Positions 24,726-34,652 of a stretch of DNA of 64,000 nucleotides are shown here, one piece after another. Source of the stretch: UBA11606 sp964504305 (lineage in GTDB: Bacteria; Actinomycetota; Acidimicrobiia; Acidimicrobiales; Aldehydirespiratoraceae); NCBI GenBank assembly GCA_964504305.1, contig CAZDEB010000005.1, positions 1 through 64,000 on the forward strand. The letters are read 5' to 3'. Under the pieces are notes generated by a model. That model was given only the letters and a program-made list of their open reading frames with translations, was not told the DNA's origin and did no database searches. Position 1 is the first letter of the stretch; each line of letters starts with the position of its first letter. A program made the position numbers and the translations under genes.

Positions 24726-25870
24726 GAGTCCTCCCACGTCGCCGTTACCGCCACTGGTTTACGGAATATGAGGCCGCGCGGTCCAACGCACTTTGACGGT
24801 TCGAGTCGTAATTGGCCGAGCCGACCAACCAGAGCCTCAACCATCGCCGTTACTTCCAAGCGCGCCAAATGAATGCCGAGGCATGCGTGGGGACCGTAGG
24901 CAAACGTGGTGCTAAGGGACAGGTTGTCGCGATGGATGTCGAACCGGTCGGGCTTATCAAAGATGAGCGGATCGCGGTTGGCCCCCGCGAGCGAGATCAT
25001 CACGTAGTCCCCCTTGGCTAATCGCACGCCCGCGACCTCGGCATCGCGAGTGACGTAGCGATCAACACTGGCCGCGGCCGGTTCGAGTCGCATCGATTCT
25101 TCGACGGCGTTGGCGATCAGCGCTTTGTTGGCTCGGATCGCGGCGAGATCAGCGGGTGACGACAGCAAGTGAAGCAGAGCATTGGAAATCGCTCCTTCGG
25201 TGGTCTCGATCGCTCCGAACATGATCACGGCCGTGTTGGATACCACTTCGTTGGCTGTCAACGATTGTGTTGATGCTCGAAACGTCGCTGCCGCGTCGAT
25301 TCCTGACGCGGCGGTGATGACGCTCGCAAGCTGGGAGTAGCTCGCACACGTCACCGGCTGGGTGGCGTGTTCGGCCGAGATTGACTCGACTGTGGCCACG
25401 ATGTCTCGGTACCAGCCGATCACCATTGCCGGGTCGACGTGGTCGAGTCCGAGCGTATGAAGAATGCAGGTGACGGCGAACGGCGCGGCCAACGACTCTC
25501 GAAGTTCGGCTTTTCCGGCTGGTTGGATCTCGGCGACCAGCGCGGCAGCGGTGCGTTGTGTCCAGTCGGCGAGGTCGCGGTCTACTGCCCTTTTTGTGTA
25601 GGTCTCGCCGAACGGTGCACGATGGTGGCGGTGTGTCGCACCGTCGGTCGACAACATGCTTTCGCCAACAACCTGGCGGGTCGAGAACCGGGGATCGTCG
25701 ACCGTGAACAGGTCGGCGTCGCGCAACGCTGACACCGCGACCGAACGACCAGCGACCACCCATCCGTCGAGGGCGGGCACCCACACGATTGGTCCCGCTT
25801 CTCGGATGCGGCGCAGCGCGTCGTGGGGATCGGCGGTGAGCTCGTCGAGAGAAATCGACGCGACAGTCAC
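24722..25870 (-). CDS. Cytochrome P450
   Basis: About 382 residues, a soluble bacterial P450. The heme-binding loop FAYGPHACLG has Cys330. The I-helix MFGAIETTEG contains the acid/Thr pair, and the K-helix has ExxR in EESMRLEP. The start at GTG 25870 overlaps the stop of the alcohol dehydrogenase gene (GTGA) and gives a normal length. No ferredoxin gene is adjacent. The substrate is unknown. Confidence 0.92.
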   Translation of the reverse strand: MTVASISLDELTADPHDALRRIREAGPIVWVPALDGWVVAGRSVAVSALRDADLFTVDDPRFSTRQVVGESMLSTDGATHRHHRAPFGETYTKRAVDRDLADWTQRTAAALVAEIQPAGKAELRESLAAPFAVTCILHTLGLDHVDPAMVIGWYRDIVATVESISAEHATQPVTCASYSQLASVITAASGIDAAATFRASTQSLTANEVVSNTAVIMFGAIETTEGAISNALLHLLSSPADLAAIRANKALIANAVEESMRLEPAAASVDRYVTRDAEVAGVRLAKGDYVMISLAGANRDPLIFDKPDRFDIHRDNLSLSTTFAYGPHACLGIHLARLEVTAMVEALVGRLGQLRLEPSKCVGPRGLIFRKPVAVTATWEDS

Positions 25871-26934
25871 GTTGGATGAACCAACACAATCTTGCCCACG
25901 TATCCCTTGTCGAGGAACGCCTTTTGAGCGTCGACGATGTCGCTGAGGGGATAGGTCGCGGCGATGACGGGACGAATCTCGCCGGCTTCGATGTAACCGA
26001 TGAGATTCTCGAAGACTCCTTCTTCTTGGTAGGTCGAACCCTTCAGCGTGAGGTCTTTGAGGTACAGGTCGCGGATGTCGAGTTCGACTATGGGGCCGGC
26101 GATGGCGCCAGCGGTGACATATCGACCCCCGACTCGCAACAAGCGGGTGAACTGTTGCCAAGCCGGCCCGGCGACGATGTCAACGATCACGTCGATCGCA
26201 TTTTCGCCGAACCGCGCCAGCAGGTCTTCGTTGCGATCAACGACCTCGTCGGCACCGAGTTCGGCCACGGCTGCGGCCTTGGCCGATCCGCTGACCGCGA
26301 TGACGTGAGCCCCACGACGCTTAGCGAGCTGGACCGCCGCCGATCCCACCCCGCCGGAGGCACCGGTGATCAGCGTGGTGTCGCCGCGCCCGAGCCCGAT
26401 GCGCTGCAGCATGTTCTCGGCAGTCGAGTAGGCGCAGGGTATGGAAGCAAGTTCGATATCGGTCCAGTCACACTTGACGGCAAAGGCCTCGGCGTGGTGA
26501 GTAGTTGCGTACTGGGCGAAGCCACCGTTGTACTCCGATCCGAACACGGTTGTTTTCCACGGGACATCGCCGGCCGGGTGGCGTTGCATCGTGGTGACAA
26601 GGACCCGCTCGCCCACACGTTTCGCGTCGACGTTGGCTCCGGTTGCGACAATGTGGCCGCAGCAGTCGGCTCCTTGGATTCGGGGGAAGCCGAGATCCCC
26701 CGCCCAACCGCCGCCATCATCATCGTCTCGGGCGTACCAACCAATCCGGGTGTTGATGTCGGTGTTGTTGATCCCGGCCGCGGCCACCTTGATCAGTACA
26801 TCGTCGGGCCCAGGCGTTGGTACCGGGGCGTCGGTTACGTAGTCGAGTTGATCAAAGTCGCCGTACCCCCGCAAATAGACGGCGGCCATCTCGGTGGGGT
26901 TTACGGGGCTCGAGGGTTCGGCTGAAGAAGGCAC
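25867..26934 (-). CDS. Medium-chain dehydrogenase/quinone reductase family oxidoreductase
   Basis: 355 residues. The MDR fold shows VLIKVAAAGINNTDINTR, GADCCGHIVATG, and the nucleotide-binding motif ITGASGGVGSAAVQLAKRRGA. The structural-zinc cysteines of classical alcohol dehydrogenases are absent, so a quinone oxidoreductase/enoyl reductase-like role is more likely. It heads an operon with the P450 and the PhnD-like gene, each joined by a 4-base overlap. Confidence 0.85.
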   Translation of the reverse strand: MPSSAEPSSPVNPTEMAAVYLRGYGDFDQLDYVTDAPVPTPGPDDVLIKVAAAGINNTDINTRIGWYARDDDDGGGWAGDLGFPRIQGADCCGHIVATGANVDAKRVGERVLVTTMQRHPAGDVPWKTTVFGSEYNGGFAQYATTHHAEAFAVKCDWTDIELASIPCAYSTAENMLQRIGLGRGDTTLITGASGGVGSAAVQLAKRRGAHVIAVSGSAKAAAVAELGADEVVDRNEDLLARFGENAIDVIVDIVAGPAWQQFTRLLRVGGRYVTAGAIAGPIVELDIRDLYLKDLTLKGSTYQEEGVFENLIGYIEAGEIRPVIAATYPLSDIVDAQKAFLDKGYVGKIVLVHPT

Positions 26935-26995
26935 TGCCGTATTCCAGCAGACCTGGAGACGCTGGTCGCATCATCTAGCTGCAAGACTGCCGCCG

Positions 26996-28291
26996 ATGTC
27001 TTCGCGCCGGTTTCGCCTAGCCCTGGCAGGGGCCGCCGTCCTTGGACTGGTCATGCGAATTGGATATGTCCTCACCGCCGTCCGGGGCAAGGTCCAGGCC
27101 TTTGGCGATGCCGGGACCTACCGCCTGCTCGCCGAGCTGCTGGCCGACGGCGAGGGGTACATTCGCCCGCGTGAGTTCTTGTTGGCCGGCGAACGGATTC
27201 CCACCGCCGAATTCCCCCCGCTGTGGCCGATGGTGCTGTCAGTCGCCGATCTCTTGGGGCTGGACGGCGTCACCGAGCAACGACTGGTTGGTTCGGTTGT
27301 CGGAGCGACCGCGGTTGTGGTTATTGGACTGCTCGGCGCCGCGGTGAGTGATCGAGTGGTGGGAGTAATTGCCGCGTTTGGCGCCGCGGTTTATCCCCAG
27401 TTCGTGATTCTTGACGGGTCTCTTCTGAGTGAGGGCTTGTACCTTCTGTTGGTCAGCGTGGTACTGCTCGCGGTTGTCAGCGCACGAATCGACGGCGACG
27501 GCTCGACAAGATGGTGGTGGGTGGCAAGTGGCGCGCTTGGTTTGGCGGTGATTACCCGCAGTGAGGCGGTGTTGCTGGTGCCACTGTTGGTCGTGCCCGC
27601 TACTCGACGCATCGATAGAGCGGTCTGGCTTCGTTTGGCATTGCTGGCTTCGACCGGCGTGATTGTGACAATGAGCCTTTGGACGGTTCGTAACGCCGTT
27701 TCGTTGGGTCATGCTCAGCCGTTTACCAACAACAGCGGCACGCTGATTGCTGGTGCCAACTGCGGCGACGTCTACGACGGGGTCCAGATCGGGCTATGGC
27801 GTTTGGATTGTGTCACGGCTATTGACGTTGGCGGTCGCGCTGAGGGGGATGCCGCAGCGTTTCGTCGCACGGTTGGCTTGGAATATGCGACCGATCACCT
27901 TGGGCAGCTACCCGCGGTCGCCGCGGTGCGAGTGCTGAGAACCTTGGGGGCCTGGGACATCCGAACCCAGCTGTATTTCGAGAGCCTCGAGGGGCGCGAC
28001 TATCAATGGCTTTGGGCTGGTTGGTTCATGTGGCTTGCAATGGTGCCGCTGGCGACCGTCGGGTTGGTTTCGCGTCGCCGGTCGCGGCTCGAGACCTGGC
28101 CGCTGGTAGTGCCTGTTCTGTTGGTAGTCGTAACTGCCGCGGTCTCCTATGGCAATCAGCGATTCCGGATACTGGGCGAACCGTCGATGGTTGTGCTGGC
28201 CGCGGTCGGCCTCCAAACCCTCACCCGGCACATGCGGATGGCGGGTCGTCGAAGCGGGGATCTTGACGCCAGTCGGCCGTCCACCAGCTAG
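26996..28291 (+). CDS. Membrane glycosyltransferase (GT-C / ArnT-like)
   Basis: About 431 residues with roughly ten hydrophobic helices. The first loop after helix 1 carries FGDAGTYRLLAELLADGEGY with an acidic residue expected in the GT-C active site, and EFPPLWPMVLSV follows. These are features of polyprenyl-phosphate-sugar-dependent transferases such as ArnT/PMT. I chose ATG 26996 rather than upstream starts that would overlap the divergent gene. Its last 71 bases overlap the convergent acyltransferase gene. Confidence 0.72.
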   Translation: MSSRRFRLALAGAAVLGLVMRIGYVLTAVRGKVQAFGDAGTYRLLAELLADGEGYIRPREFLLAGERIPTAEFPPLWPMVLSVADLLGLDGVTEQRLVGSVVGATAVVVIGLLGAAVSDRVVGVIAAFGAAVYPQFVILDGSLLSEGLYLLLVSVVLLAVVSARIDGDGSTRWWWVASGALGLAVITRSEAVLLVPLLVVPATRRIDRAVWLRLALLASTGVIVTMSLWTVRNAVSLGHAQPFTNNSGTLIAGANCGDVYDGVQIGLWRLDCVTAIDVGGRAEGDAAAFRRTVGLEYATDHLGQLPAVAAVRVLRTLGAWDIRTQLYFESLEGRDYQWLWAGWFMWLAMVPLATVGLVSRRRSRLETWPLVVPVLLVVVTAAVSYGNQRFRILGEPSMVVLAAVGLQTLTRHMRMAGRRSGDLDASRPSTS

Positions 28292-30227
28292 CCGGATCGG
28301 CGGCATCGGTGCCGGTGAGAACGGCGGCGAGTTGACCGATGGCGAGACCGAAACGGGCGGCGCCGTCGCTGCAGTAGTGACTGACGTCGACCTTGCGGAC
28401 CAGTAGCGCGCCGTCGGGGGTGGTGATTCGCCGTTCGGGGGTGCCTGCGGGAGCAACGATCGGGTCGGGGTCGAGGTAGAACGCAGCGGGGTATCGGTTG
28501 GCGGCTTCGGTGAACAGTTCGTTGATGGAAAGGTCGATCGGTTCTCGGTCGACTCCCGGGCTGAGCGACGGGGCCAGGCCAGTGACGGCGACTGTCGCTC
28601 CGCCGCTGGTGAGCCGACCAAGCGCATCGTCGAGCAGGCCTGCGTACTCGTCCCGGGCGTCGGGACTGTTGCCTTGCTCGTCAAGGTGAGCGGCGTCGAA
28701 ACGGGCCCACATGGTCACCACCAACTCCGGCTCGAATTGGTCGACGAGGTCGCTGAGCTGATCCAATGAGCCGTCGTCCACCAACGCGAAGCCGAGGCGA
28801 GCCTCGGGGGCTACGTCGAATACGTCAGCAGCATCGAGGGCGGCGGCGATCCCTACTTGGGCGTCGTAAAGATACGAGTCACCCACCAGTAGCACCCGAA
28901 GCGGATTGTCGATCGTTGGTGTACGCAAGAGCGGCAAAGCGGGCGGGTCAGTGACGACCAGCGGAGTCGTTGTGGTCGGGGTGATCGCCGCTGACACGGT
29001 GGTCGATGTGTCGGCCGCTGTTTCGTCGGTGCGTTCCGGGAACGTGATCGGGCTGCGAGGAGTAGCGCCGATGATCACATTTCGTTCGGGTACGACCGTT
29101 GTGAGCACCAGCGCGCAAGCGATGCTCAACCCCAGAACCGGAAAAACTATGTGGGCGCGGTATTGCTTGGCCCACCGGCGGCGGGCTGGTGATTCCACCA
29201 ACCGGTACGAAGCGATCGTGACCGCCGTCGTAAGGCCGAGGCGCAGCGCCAGTAGGCCAAGGCCGGAGAGGCCGGTTCGTTCGGCGTTGAACACGACGAT
29301 TATTGGCCAGTGCCACAGGTAGGCGCCGTAGCTCACAACCCCAAGCTGGCGAAACGGCGCAAACGAAAACAGCCGGGCGAGTTGGCCCTGCGGTAGAGAG
29401 GTGAGGGCGGCGATCAAGAACGCGACCGCCAGCGCGTGAAGAAGGAAGCCGCCTTTGAAGAACGCGAGATCTGACGACCCGTCGACGGTGAACCAGGACC
29501 ACGCGACAAACCCGATCGAGATGGCAACAAACAACCGACGCAGTCGGGCGTGTGTGAGCCGGTAGATCCAACGACTCTGGCGGTGCATCGTGATGCCGAT
29601 GACCGCTCCGATCAGGATCGACGACGCCCTTGTCACGGTGCTTAGGTAGGCCCTGATCGGGTCGTCGACCATCAACGCGATGCTCGATACAACGGCGAGC
29701 GCCCCGGTGCCGTAGAGAAGGCGTCGGGATGCAATATTGCGTCCGAGCAGGGCAATCGCCACGAGCGGCCAGATCACATAGAACTGTTCTTCGATTGCCA
29801 GGCTCCAGAGGTGGTCAAATGGCGATGGGGTGGTGAAGATCGCCCAGTAGCCATCGCCGGTCGCGATGGTTTGCCAATTGGCGACGTAGACCAAGGCCGC
29901 CAATCCCGAGTCGCGAATGCCGCTCAGTTCGTCGGGTCGGGCGACCGTCGCGGCGTAGACGGCACCGGCGGACAACACGAGAAACGCGGCTGGCAGGAGT
30001 CGCCAGGCTCGCCGTTTCCAAAACGCCGGAAGGTCGATGCGGCCGGTGGATTCGCGTTCGAGCAGAAGTAGTCGGGTGATGAGGTAGCCCGACAGAGTGA
30101 AGAACAAGTCGACGCCCAGAAACCCGCCCTGCAGATATCCGAGGTGAAACGCGATTACGCCGGCAACCGCCACACCGCGCAACCCATCTAGGGCTGGCTG
30201 ATGCGGAAGTTTTGCTCGGCTTGGCAC
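28221..30227 (-). CDS. Acyltransferase-3 / SGNH fusion (OafA-type O-acetyltransferase)
   Basis: 668 residues. Residues 1-350 form the ten-helix acyltransferase-3 domain with the conserved His in AFHLGYLQGGFLGVDLFF and the SLAIEEQFYVIWPL motif. After a Thr-rich linker, an extracellular SGNH-like domain begins at LLVGDSYLYD (GDS block) and has a DVSHYC motif near the end. Such proteins O-acetylate cell-surface polysaccharides or lipids. The adjacent GT-C glycosyltransferase fits a shared role in envelope glycans. Confidence 0.9.
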   Translation of the reverse strand: MPSRAKLPHQPALDGLRGVAVAGVIAFHLGYLQGGFLGVDLFFTLSGYLITRLLLLERESTGRIDLPAFWKRRAWRLLPAAFLVLSAGAVYAATVARPDELSGIRDSGLAALVYVANWQTIATGDGYWAIFTTPSPFDHLWSLAIEEQFYVIWPLVAIALLGRNIASRRLLYGTGALAVVSSIALMVDDPIRAYLSTVTRASSILIGAVIGITMHRQSRWIYRLTHARLRRLFVAISIGFVAWSWFTVDGSSDLAFFKGGFLLHALAVAFLIAALTSLPQGQLARLFSFAPFRQLGVVSYGAYLWHWPIIVVFNAERTGLSGLGLLALRLGLTTAVTIASYRLVESPARRRWAKQYRAHIVFPVLGLSIACALVLTTVVPERNVIIGATPRSPITFPERTDETAADTSTTVSAAITPTTTTPLVVTDPPALPLLRTPTIDNPLRVLLVGDSYLYDAQVGIAAALDAADVFDVAPEARLGFALVDDGSLDQLSDLVDQFEPELVVTMWARFDAAHLDEQGNSPDARDEYAGLLDDALGRLTSGGATVAVTGLAPSLSPGVDREPIDLSINELFTEAANRYPAAFYLDPDPIVAPAGTPERRITTPDGALLVRKVDVSHYCSDGAARFGLAIGQLAAVLTGTDAADPASWWTADWRQDPRFDDPPSACAG

Positions 30228-30231
30228 GGAT

Positions 30232-31056
30232 TCAGTCGTGCCAGTTGATCGTGCTACGCATCGTTGCTTCGAAATCCTCGAAACTCATCGATGTTTTGGC
30301 GGCATCGATCAGCTTGGCATCATCGCCGACCAGTGTGCGCAGGGGCGTGGTTGGGTCGAGCGCGGCGCGCACGATCGCGTCGGCAACATCTTGAGGGTTT
30401 GATGCCGGGCCGTCGCCATCGAGAGAGGTGAGCGCTGTACGGAAAGCCTCGGCCCGTGCTTGTTGCGGAGATCCGGCCCAATCGGATGGTCGGATGATGT
30501 TGTCACCGAACTCGGTTGCGAACCGTCCCGGTTCGATCAGATGAAACCGAATCCCCAGGTGGGCACTCTCGAAGTGGGCCGCCTCGGTGAGCGCTTCCAG
30601 CGCGTGTTTGGAAGCCGAATAGACCCCGCCATAGGGCGACGCGACCCGACCGGCAATGCTGCTGACGTTGACAATTGCACCGTGACCGCGAGCGGTCCAG
30701 GCCGGAATGGCTATGCGCATGGTGCGCAGCGGCCCCATTACGTTGGTGTCGAGTTGACGATGCATCAGCGTGTCGTCGATTTGCTCGATCGCTCCTTGGA
30801 TTTCGAAGCCGGCGTTGTTGATCAACACATCGATCGTGTCTATGTCGAACAGCGCAGCCTCGACCGATTCGGGATCGCACACGTCGAGCACGCGAGCTTC
30901 GATCGACAACTGCTCGGATTGTCCATCCGCCAGCAGATCGGCGCCCTTCATGAGGTTGCGCATCGTGGCGATTACCTCGTGGCCCTGGCGGGCGAGAGTT
31001 ATCGCGGTTAGTTGACCAAATCCGCTGTTGCTGCCGGTGATGAGAATGCGTGCCAT
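30232..31056 (-). CDS. Short-chain dehydrogenase/reductase
   Basis: 274 residues. Cofactor motif TGSNSGFG, NNAG in LINNAGFE, catalytic Ser in NVSSIAG and YSASK. It ends 4 bases before the acyltransferase start and lies 54 bases after the LLM gene, so it could belong to the same transcript. The substrate is not indicated by sequence. Confidence 0.9.
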   Translation of the reverse strand: MARILITGSNSGFGQLTAITLARQGHEVIATMRNLMKGADLLADGQSEQLSIEARVLDVCDPESVEAALFDIDTIDVLINNAGFEIQGAIEQIDDTLMHRQLDTNVMGPLRTMRIAIPAWTARGHGAIVNVSSIAGRVASPYGGVYSASKHALEALTEAAHFESAHLGIRFHLIEPGRFATEFGDNIIRPSDWAGSPQQARAEAFRTALTSLDGDGPASNPQDVADAIVRAALDPTTPLRTLVGDDAKLIDAAKTSMSFEDFEATMRSTINWHD

Positions 31057-31110
31057 GTGGTGATCCTGCCACTTGGTTGCGCACGTCGTGCGTCCTACCG
31101 CCTATGTCGG

Positions 31111-32148
31111 TCAGTCAAATGCCGGTATTACCTCGTTGCAGAAAAGCTCCATCGAACGTTTCTGGCGAGCATGGTCGAGCCCCAGGCTGGCGTAGTAGAT
31201 GAATTGGTCGACGCCGATCGCCTCGTAGCGCTTGATCTTGTCGATGCACTCGTCTGGCGTGCCAAACATCAGGTTTTCGATCAGGTTGCTCGGTTCGTAG
31301 TCGGCCGCGTTGCGCACCTGATCCATCGGTAGCTCTTTGGGAAACCCGTCGTAGACATCGCCGAGGTTCTTGAACAGGTTCTCGAACTGGCCGAGTTGTC
31401 GTTGGGCCGCGGCGACGGTCGCGTCTCGGCTGGCGTCGTTGTCGTACACCGATGTGTGACGCATCATCGCGAAGGTCGGGCGGGCCTTGCCGGGGTTGGC
31501 TTGCATTACCTCGCCGAGCTGTTGGGCGTAGAGCTCCGCTTCGGAAAACGGGCGAGCGATTGGCCACGACATGATGTTGCAGTCGTTCTTGACCGCGTAG
31601 TCGAAGGTAAGGGGGTTGCGGGCCGCAACCCAGATCGGCGGATGAGGTTGTTGAACCGGCTTGGGCACCGATGTTGCAGTGGGGAACTGCCAGAACTCGC
31701 CGTCGTGCTCGTAGTCGCCGGCCCACAGAGCCTTGAGCGCCGGCAGCATCTCGTGCATGTACTTCCAGCCATCGGTTTGGGAAAGTCCACTGCGCATGCG
31801 GTCGAACTCTCGCTGGTAGGCCCCCGAACCAATCCCGAACTCGAGTCGCCCCCCGCTGACGAGATCGAGAAACGCGGCCTCGCCGGCCAAGTCGACGGGG
31901 TGCCAGTAGGCCGCGACCGCGACGGCGGTACCCAGTCGGATGGTGCTGGTGTGGGCCGCCCACCACGTAAGGATCTGCAGCGGGTTGGGCGCGATGGTCA
32001 TTTCGAGGGCGTGATGTTCGGCCGCCCAAACAGTGTTGAACCCTCCTGCTTCGGCCATCTGCACCATGTCGATGGTGTGATTGGCCACGTCGTGCATCGA
32101 CAACGAGTTGTCGAGCCGTTCGAGATTGATTGCTAGTTGGAATTTCAT
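31111..32148 (-). CDS. LLM-class flavin-dependent oxidoreductase
   Basis: 345 residues of the bacterial luciferase-like superfamily: WAAEHHALEM, LGTAVAVAAYWHPVDLAGE, GRLEFGIGSGAYQREFDR and PPIWVAARNP. Members use FMN or F420. Sequence alone does not decide which; actinobacterial members are often F420-dependent, but the luciferase-like monooxygenase type is equally possible. It follows the ThDP enzyme gene by 6 bases in a presumed operon. Confidence 0.88.
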   Translation of the reverse strand: MKFQLAINLERLDNSLSMHDVANHTIDMVQMAEAGGFNTVWAAEHHALEMTIAPNPLQILTWWAAHTSTIRLGTAVAVAAYWHPVDLAGEAAFLDLVSGGRLEFGIGSGAYQREFDRMRSGLSQTDGWKYMHEMLPALKALWAGDYEHDGEFWQFPTATSVPKPVQQPHPPIWVAARNPLTFDYAVKNDCNIMSWPIARPFSEAELYAQQLGEVMQANPGKARPTFAMMRHTSVYDNDASRDATVAAAQRQLGQFENLFKNLGDVYDGFPKELPMDQVRNAADYEPSNLIENLMFGTPDECIDKIKRYEAIGVDQFIYYASLGLDHARQKRSMELFCNEVIPAFD

Positions 32149-32154
32149 GGCTGG

Positions 32155-33855
32155 TCAGCCGCCCCGGTGAGTGAACGAGTCGCGTCGGAAACTGTAAAGC
32201 GCATTCGGATCGACTGCGATATCGACCACTGCGGGTTTGTCGGCCTGAAGCGCCGCGGCGACCGCGTCGGTCACTTCGCTCAGCCGTTCGACTTTGAAAC
32301 CAGCGCCGCCGTAGAGTTCGGCCACTTTGTCAAACGGCGGACTGGTTACGTCGGCGCCGATGTAGCGCTCGTCGAAGAAATCGCGTTGGTACGCCTTCTC
32401 GGCGCCCCAGCATTGGTTGTTCATCACGATGGTCACAGTGTTGATGTTGTTGGCGGCTGCGGTGGTGAGTTCGGATAATGCCATGCCAAAGCCTCCGTCG
32501 CCCATGAGGCTCACGACAGGCCGGTCGGGACGGGCCAATTTGATGCCGAGTCCGCAGGCGAACGAGAACCCTACGAGACCGAAGTCCATTGGTGTGAACA
32601 GCGATTGCGGTGTCCAGTAGTTGAGGGCGTCGGTGGCTTGCAGGCACAAAGTGCCGGCATCGAGGGTGATGGCCGCGTCGCGCGGGAGAACGTTTCGTAG
32701 TTCTTTGAACAGCCCGCTTGGCTGTATGGGTGACTCCCGGCTGTCGGCGGTGGCGTCGCGGTTGGCGAGATACTCGACCCGTTCGACTCGACAGGCTTCG
32801 GCCCAGGCTTCGACCTCGGCCCTGGCTTGCAGGCTGGCGACCGCCGCGGTGAGTTGGCGCGCCACGGTTGGTGCATCGGCCCATATGCCGATCTCGACCG
32901 GAAAGTAGCGGCCGATCGCGGTTGGTTCTAGCTCGACATGAACAATCGCTGCCGCGGGGTTGATGTTGTCGTAGCTGTAGAACGTGGAGTTGAAGCCGAG
33001 TCGAGTGCCGAGGGCCAAGATGACGTCGGCTTCCTTGGCCAGCCGACTTGCCACGGGGTTGCCCCGCGGACCCATCTGTCCAGCGTTGAGCCGATGACCA
33101 AACGGTACGGCATCGCCGTGTCCGGGCGAGGTGATTATCGGAGCGTTGAGGGCTTCGGCCAACTCGATCGCCGCCTCGTGGGCACCGGTGTTTTTGATTC
33201 CGCCGCCGGCGACGATCACCGGGCGTTGCGCTCCTCGCAAAAGTTTGGCGGCGGCGTCGATGGGTTGGTCGGCCCCGGCCGGTACCGAATGGTTCCGGTA
33301 GGTCGCCGGTGATTGGAGAGGCTCAAAGTTGGCCTGCGCCGACAAAACATCGCGCGGCAAGTTGAGCTGGACCGGCCCTTGGCGGGGACTCAACGCCAAT
33401 CGGAATGCTTCTCGAAACATTTCGGGCACACGGTCAGCCGACGTGACGGTCCAGGTCTTTTTGGTGATTGGACCGAACAGTGCTTGCTGGTCGACTTCTT
33501 GGAAAGCATCTCGGTACACGTGACCCGATGACAGCGATCCGGCGATCGACACAACGGGCGAGTAGGCGGCCTTGGCCTGAGCCAATCCGGTAACGAGATT
33601 GGTTGCGCCGGGTCCGTTCTGGCCAGCAATGATGACCCCCGCCTGCCCCGATGCCCGGGCGTATCCATCGGCCATGTGGGTCCCGGTGCGTTCGTCGCGA
33701 ACCCCGATGAAGTTGATGTCGTCGCAGTCGTATAGGCCATCGAACAGCTCCATCGTGGCCGAGCCAATCAACCCGAATACATGGCGGACGCCTTCGGCCT
33801 GGAGCGACTTTGCCGCCGCTTGACCGCCCGACATGGTTGTGGTTGGTGGGGTCAT
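32155..33855 (-). CDS. ThDP-dependent enzyme, sulfoacetaldehyde acetyltransferase / acetolactate synthase-like
   Basis: 566 residues with the three domains of the acetolactate synthase family. The catalytic Glu lies in VRDERTGTHMADGYARASG, and the ThDP/Mg motif is LMGDGGFGMALSE ... NNQCWGAEKAYQ. The NNQ-x-WGAEK stretch and FQEVDQQALF resemble sulfoacetaldehyde acetyltransferase (Xsc) more than ordinary acetolactate synthase. That hints at organosulfonate use, but oxalyl-CoA decarboxylase-like or other lyase roles are possible. Its ATG overlaps the stop of the upstream hydrolase gene. Confidence 0.78.
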   Translation of the reverse strand: MTPPTTTMSGGQAAAKSLQAEGVRHVFGLIGSATMELFDGLYDCDDINFIGVRDERTGTHMADGYARASGQAGVIIAGQNGPGATNLVTGLAQAKAAYSPVVSIAGSLSSGHVYRDAFQEVDQQALFGPITKKTWTVTSADRVPEMFREAFRLALSPRQGPVQLNLPRDVLSAQANFEPLQSPATYRNHSVPAGADQPIDAAAKLLRGAQRPVIVAGGGIKNTGAHEAAIELAEALNAPIITSPGHGDAVPFGHRLNAGQMGPRGNPVASRLAKEADVILALGTRLGFNSTFYSYDNINPAAAIVHVELEPTAIGRYFPVEIGIWADAPTVARQLTAAVASLQARAEVEAWAEACRVERVEYLANRDATADSRESPIQPSGLFKELRNVLPRDAAITLDAGTLCLQATDALNYWTPQSLFTPMDFGLVGFSFACGLGIKLARPDRPVVSLMGDGGFGMALSELTTAAANNINTVTIVMNNQCWGAEKAYQRDFFDERYIGADVTSPPFDKVAELYGGAGFKVERLSEVTDAVAAALQADKPAVVDIAVDPNALYSFRRDSFTHRGG

Positions 33856-34652
33856 GAAGTTTCCTTGCAGAGAGTCGAACGCAAAAAGGTCAAGAGCTCG
33901 TGGGTGAACGGTGGCGGGTGTTCGAGTAGGCCCATATGTTGCAGCCCGGGCACGATCACGCAGCGAGCGCCGCTGATTTCAGCGGCGATCTCTCGGGCCA
34001 TGGCCGGGGTCGAGCCGCTGTCGTGTTCGCCGGTGAGCACAAGTGTCGCAACGGTGATGGGAGGTTCGGGTGCTATGAGTTCGGTGACTCCTCGCGCCAG
34101 CACCTGGCGGGCCTGAGCAAACGAGTCGAGGTCGTTACTCAGGATCCATTGGCGAACCTGCGATACGAGGTCGGGCTGCTGGACAAAAGCGGCCGGGGTG
34201 AACCATCGGGCGAGGGTGGCATCGAGGGTGGTGGCGAGGTCGCCGTCGGCCGTTGCTGCGGCCCGTTGCTCGACGAGGGCCTGAGCTTCGGGGTTGCGAC
34301 GGTGTGGCGAATTGAGGATCGCCAGCGCCGATACTCGCGAGGGTTCGTCGAGCACCACCCGTCGGTTGATCATTCCGCCCAGAGAAAAACCAACGATGGC
34401 GGTTCGCTCTATTCGCAAATGATCCAATAGTTCGATCAGTTGCATGGAGTACAGCGAAAGCGATGCTGGAGCCGGGAGAGGACCCGATCGGCCGTGGCCC
34501 CAAAGGTCGTAGTTCAGCACCCGAAACTGGCGGCTGAGATCGTCGACGTGGTCGGCCCAGATCTCGCGACTGAGCCCGATTCCGTGGACCAGGGTCACCC
34601 ACGGCGCGTCGACGGGTCCCTGGATGTCGAACGCCGTCGGGGAGGAAATCAT
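33852..34652 (-). CDS. Alpha/beta-hydrolase (3-oxoadipate enol-lactonase-like)
   Basis: About 266 residues. VTLVHGIGLSREIW carries the oxyanion region, VGFSLGG the nucleophile Ser, and LTGEHDSGS the acid; the His lies in GLQHMGLLEHP. The ATG at 34652 overlaps the stop of the GntR gene (ATGA) and its own stop overlaps the next gene's ATG, so the three are one operon. The exact substrate is unknown. Confidence 0.85.
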   Translation of the reverse strand: MISSPTAFDIQGPVDAPWVTLVHGIGLSREIWADHVDDLSRQFRVLNYDLWGHGRSGPLPAPASLSLYSMQLIELLDHLRIERTAIVGFSLGGMINRRVVLDEPSRVSALAILNSPHRRNPEAQALVEQRAAATADGDLATTLDATLARWFTPAAFVQQPDLVSQVRQWILSNDLDSFAQARQVLARGVTELIAPEPPITVATLVLTGEHDSGSTPAMAREIAAEISGARCVIVPGLQHMGLLEHPPPFTHELLTFLRSTLCKETS

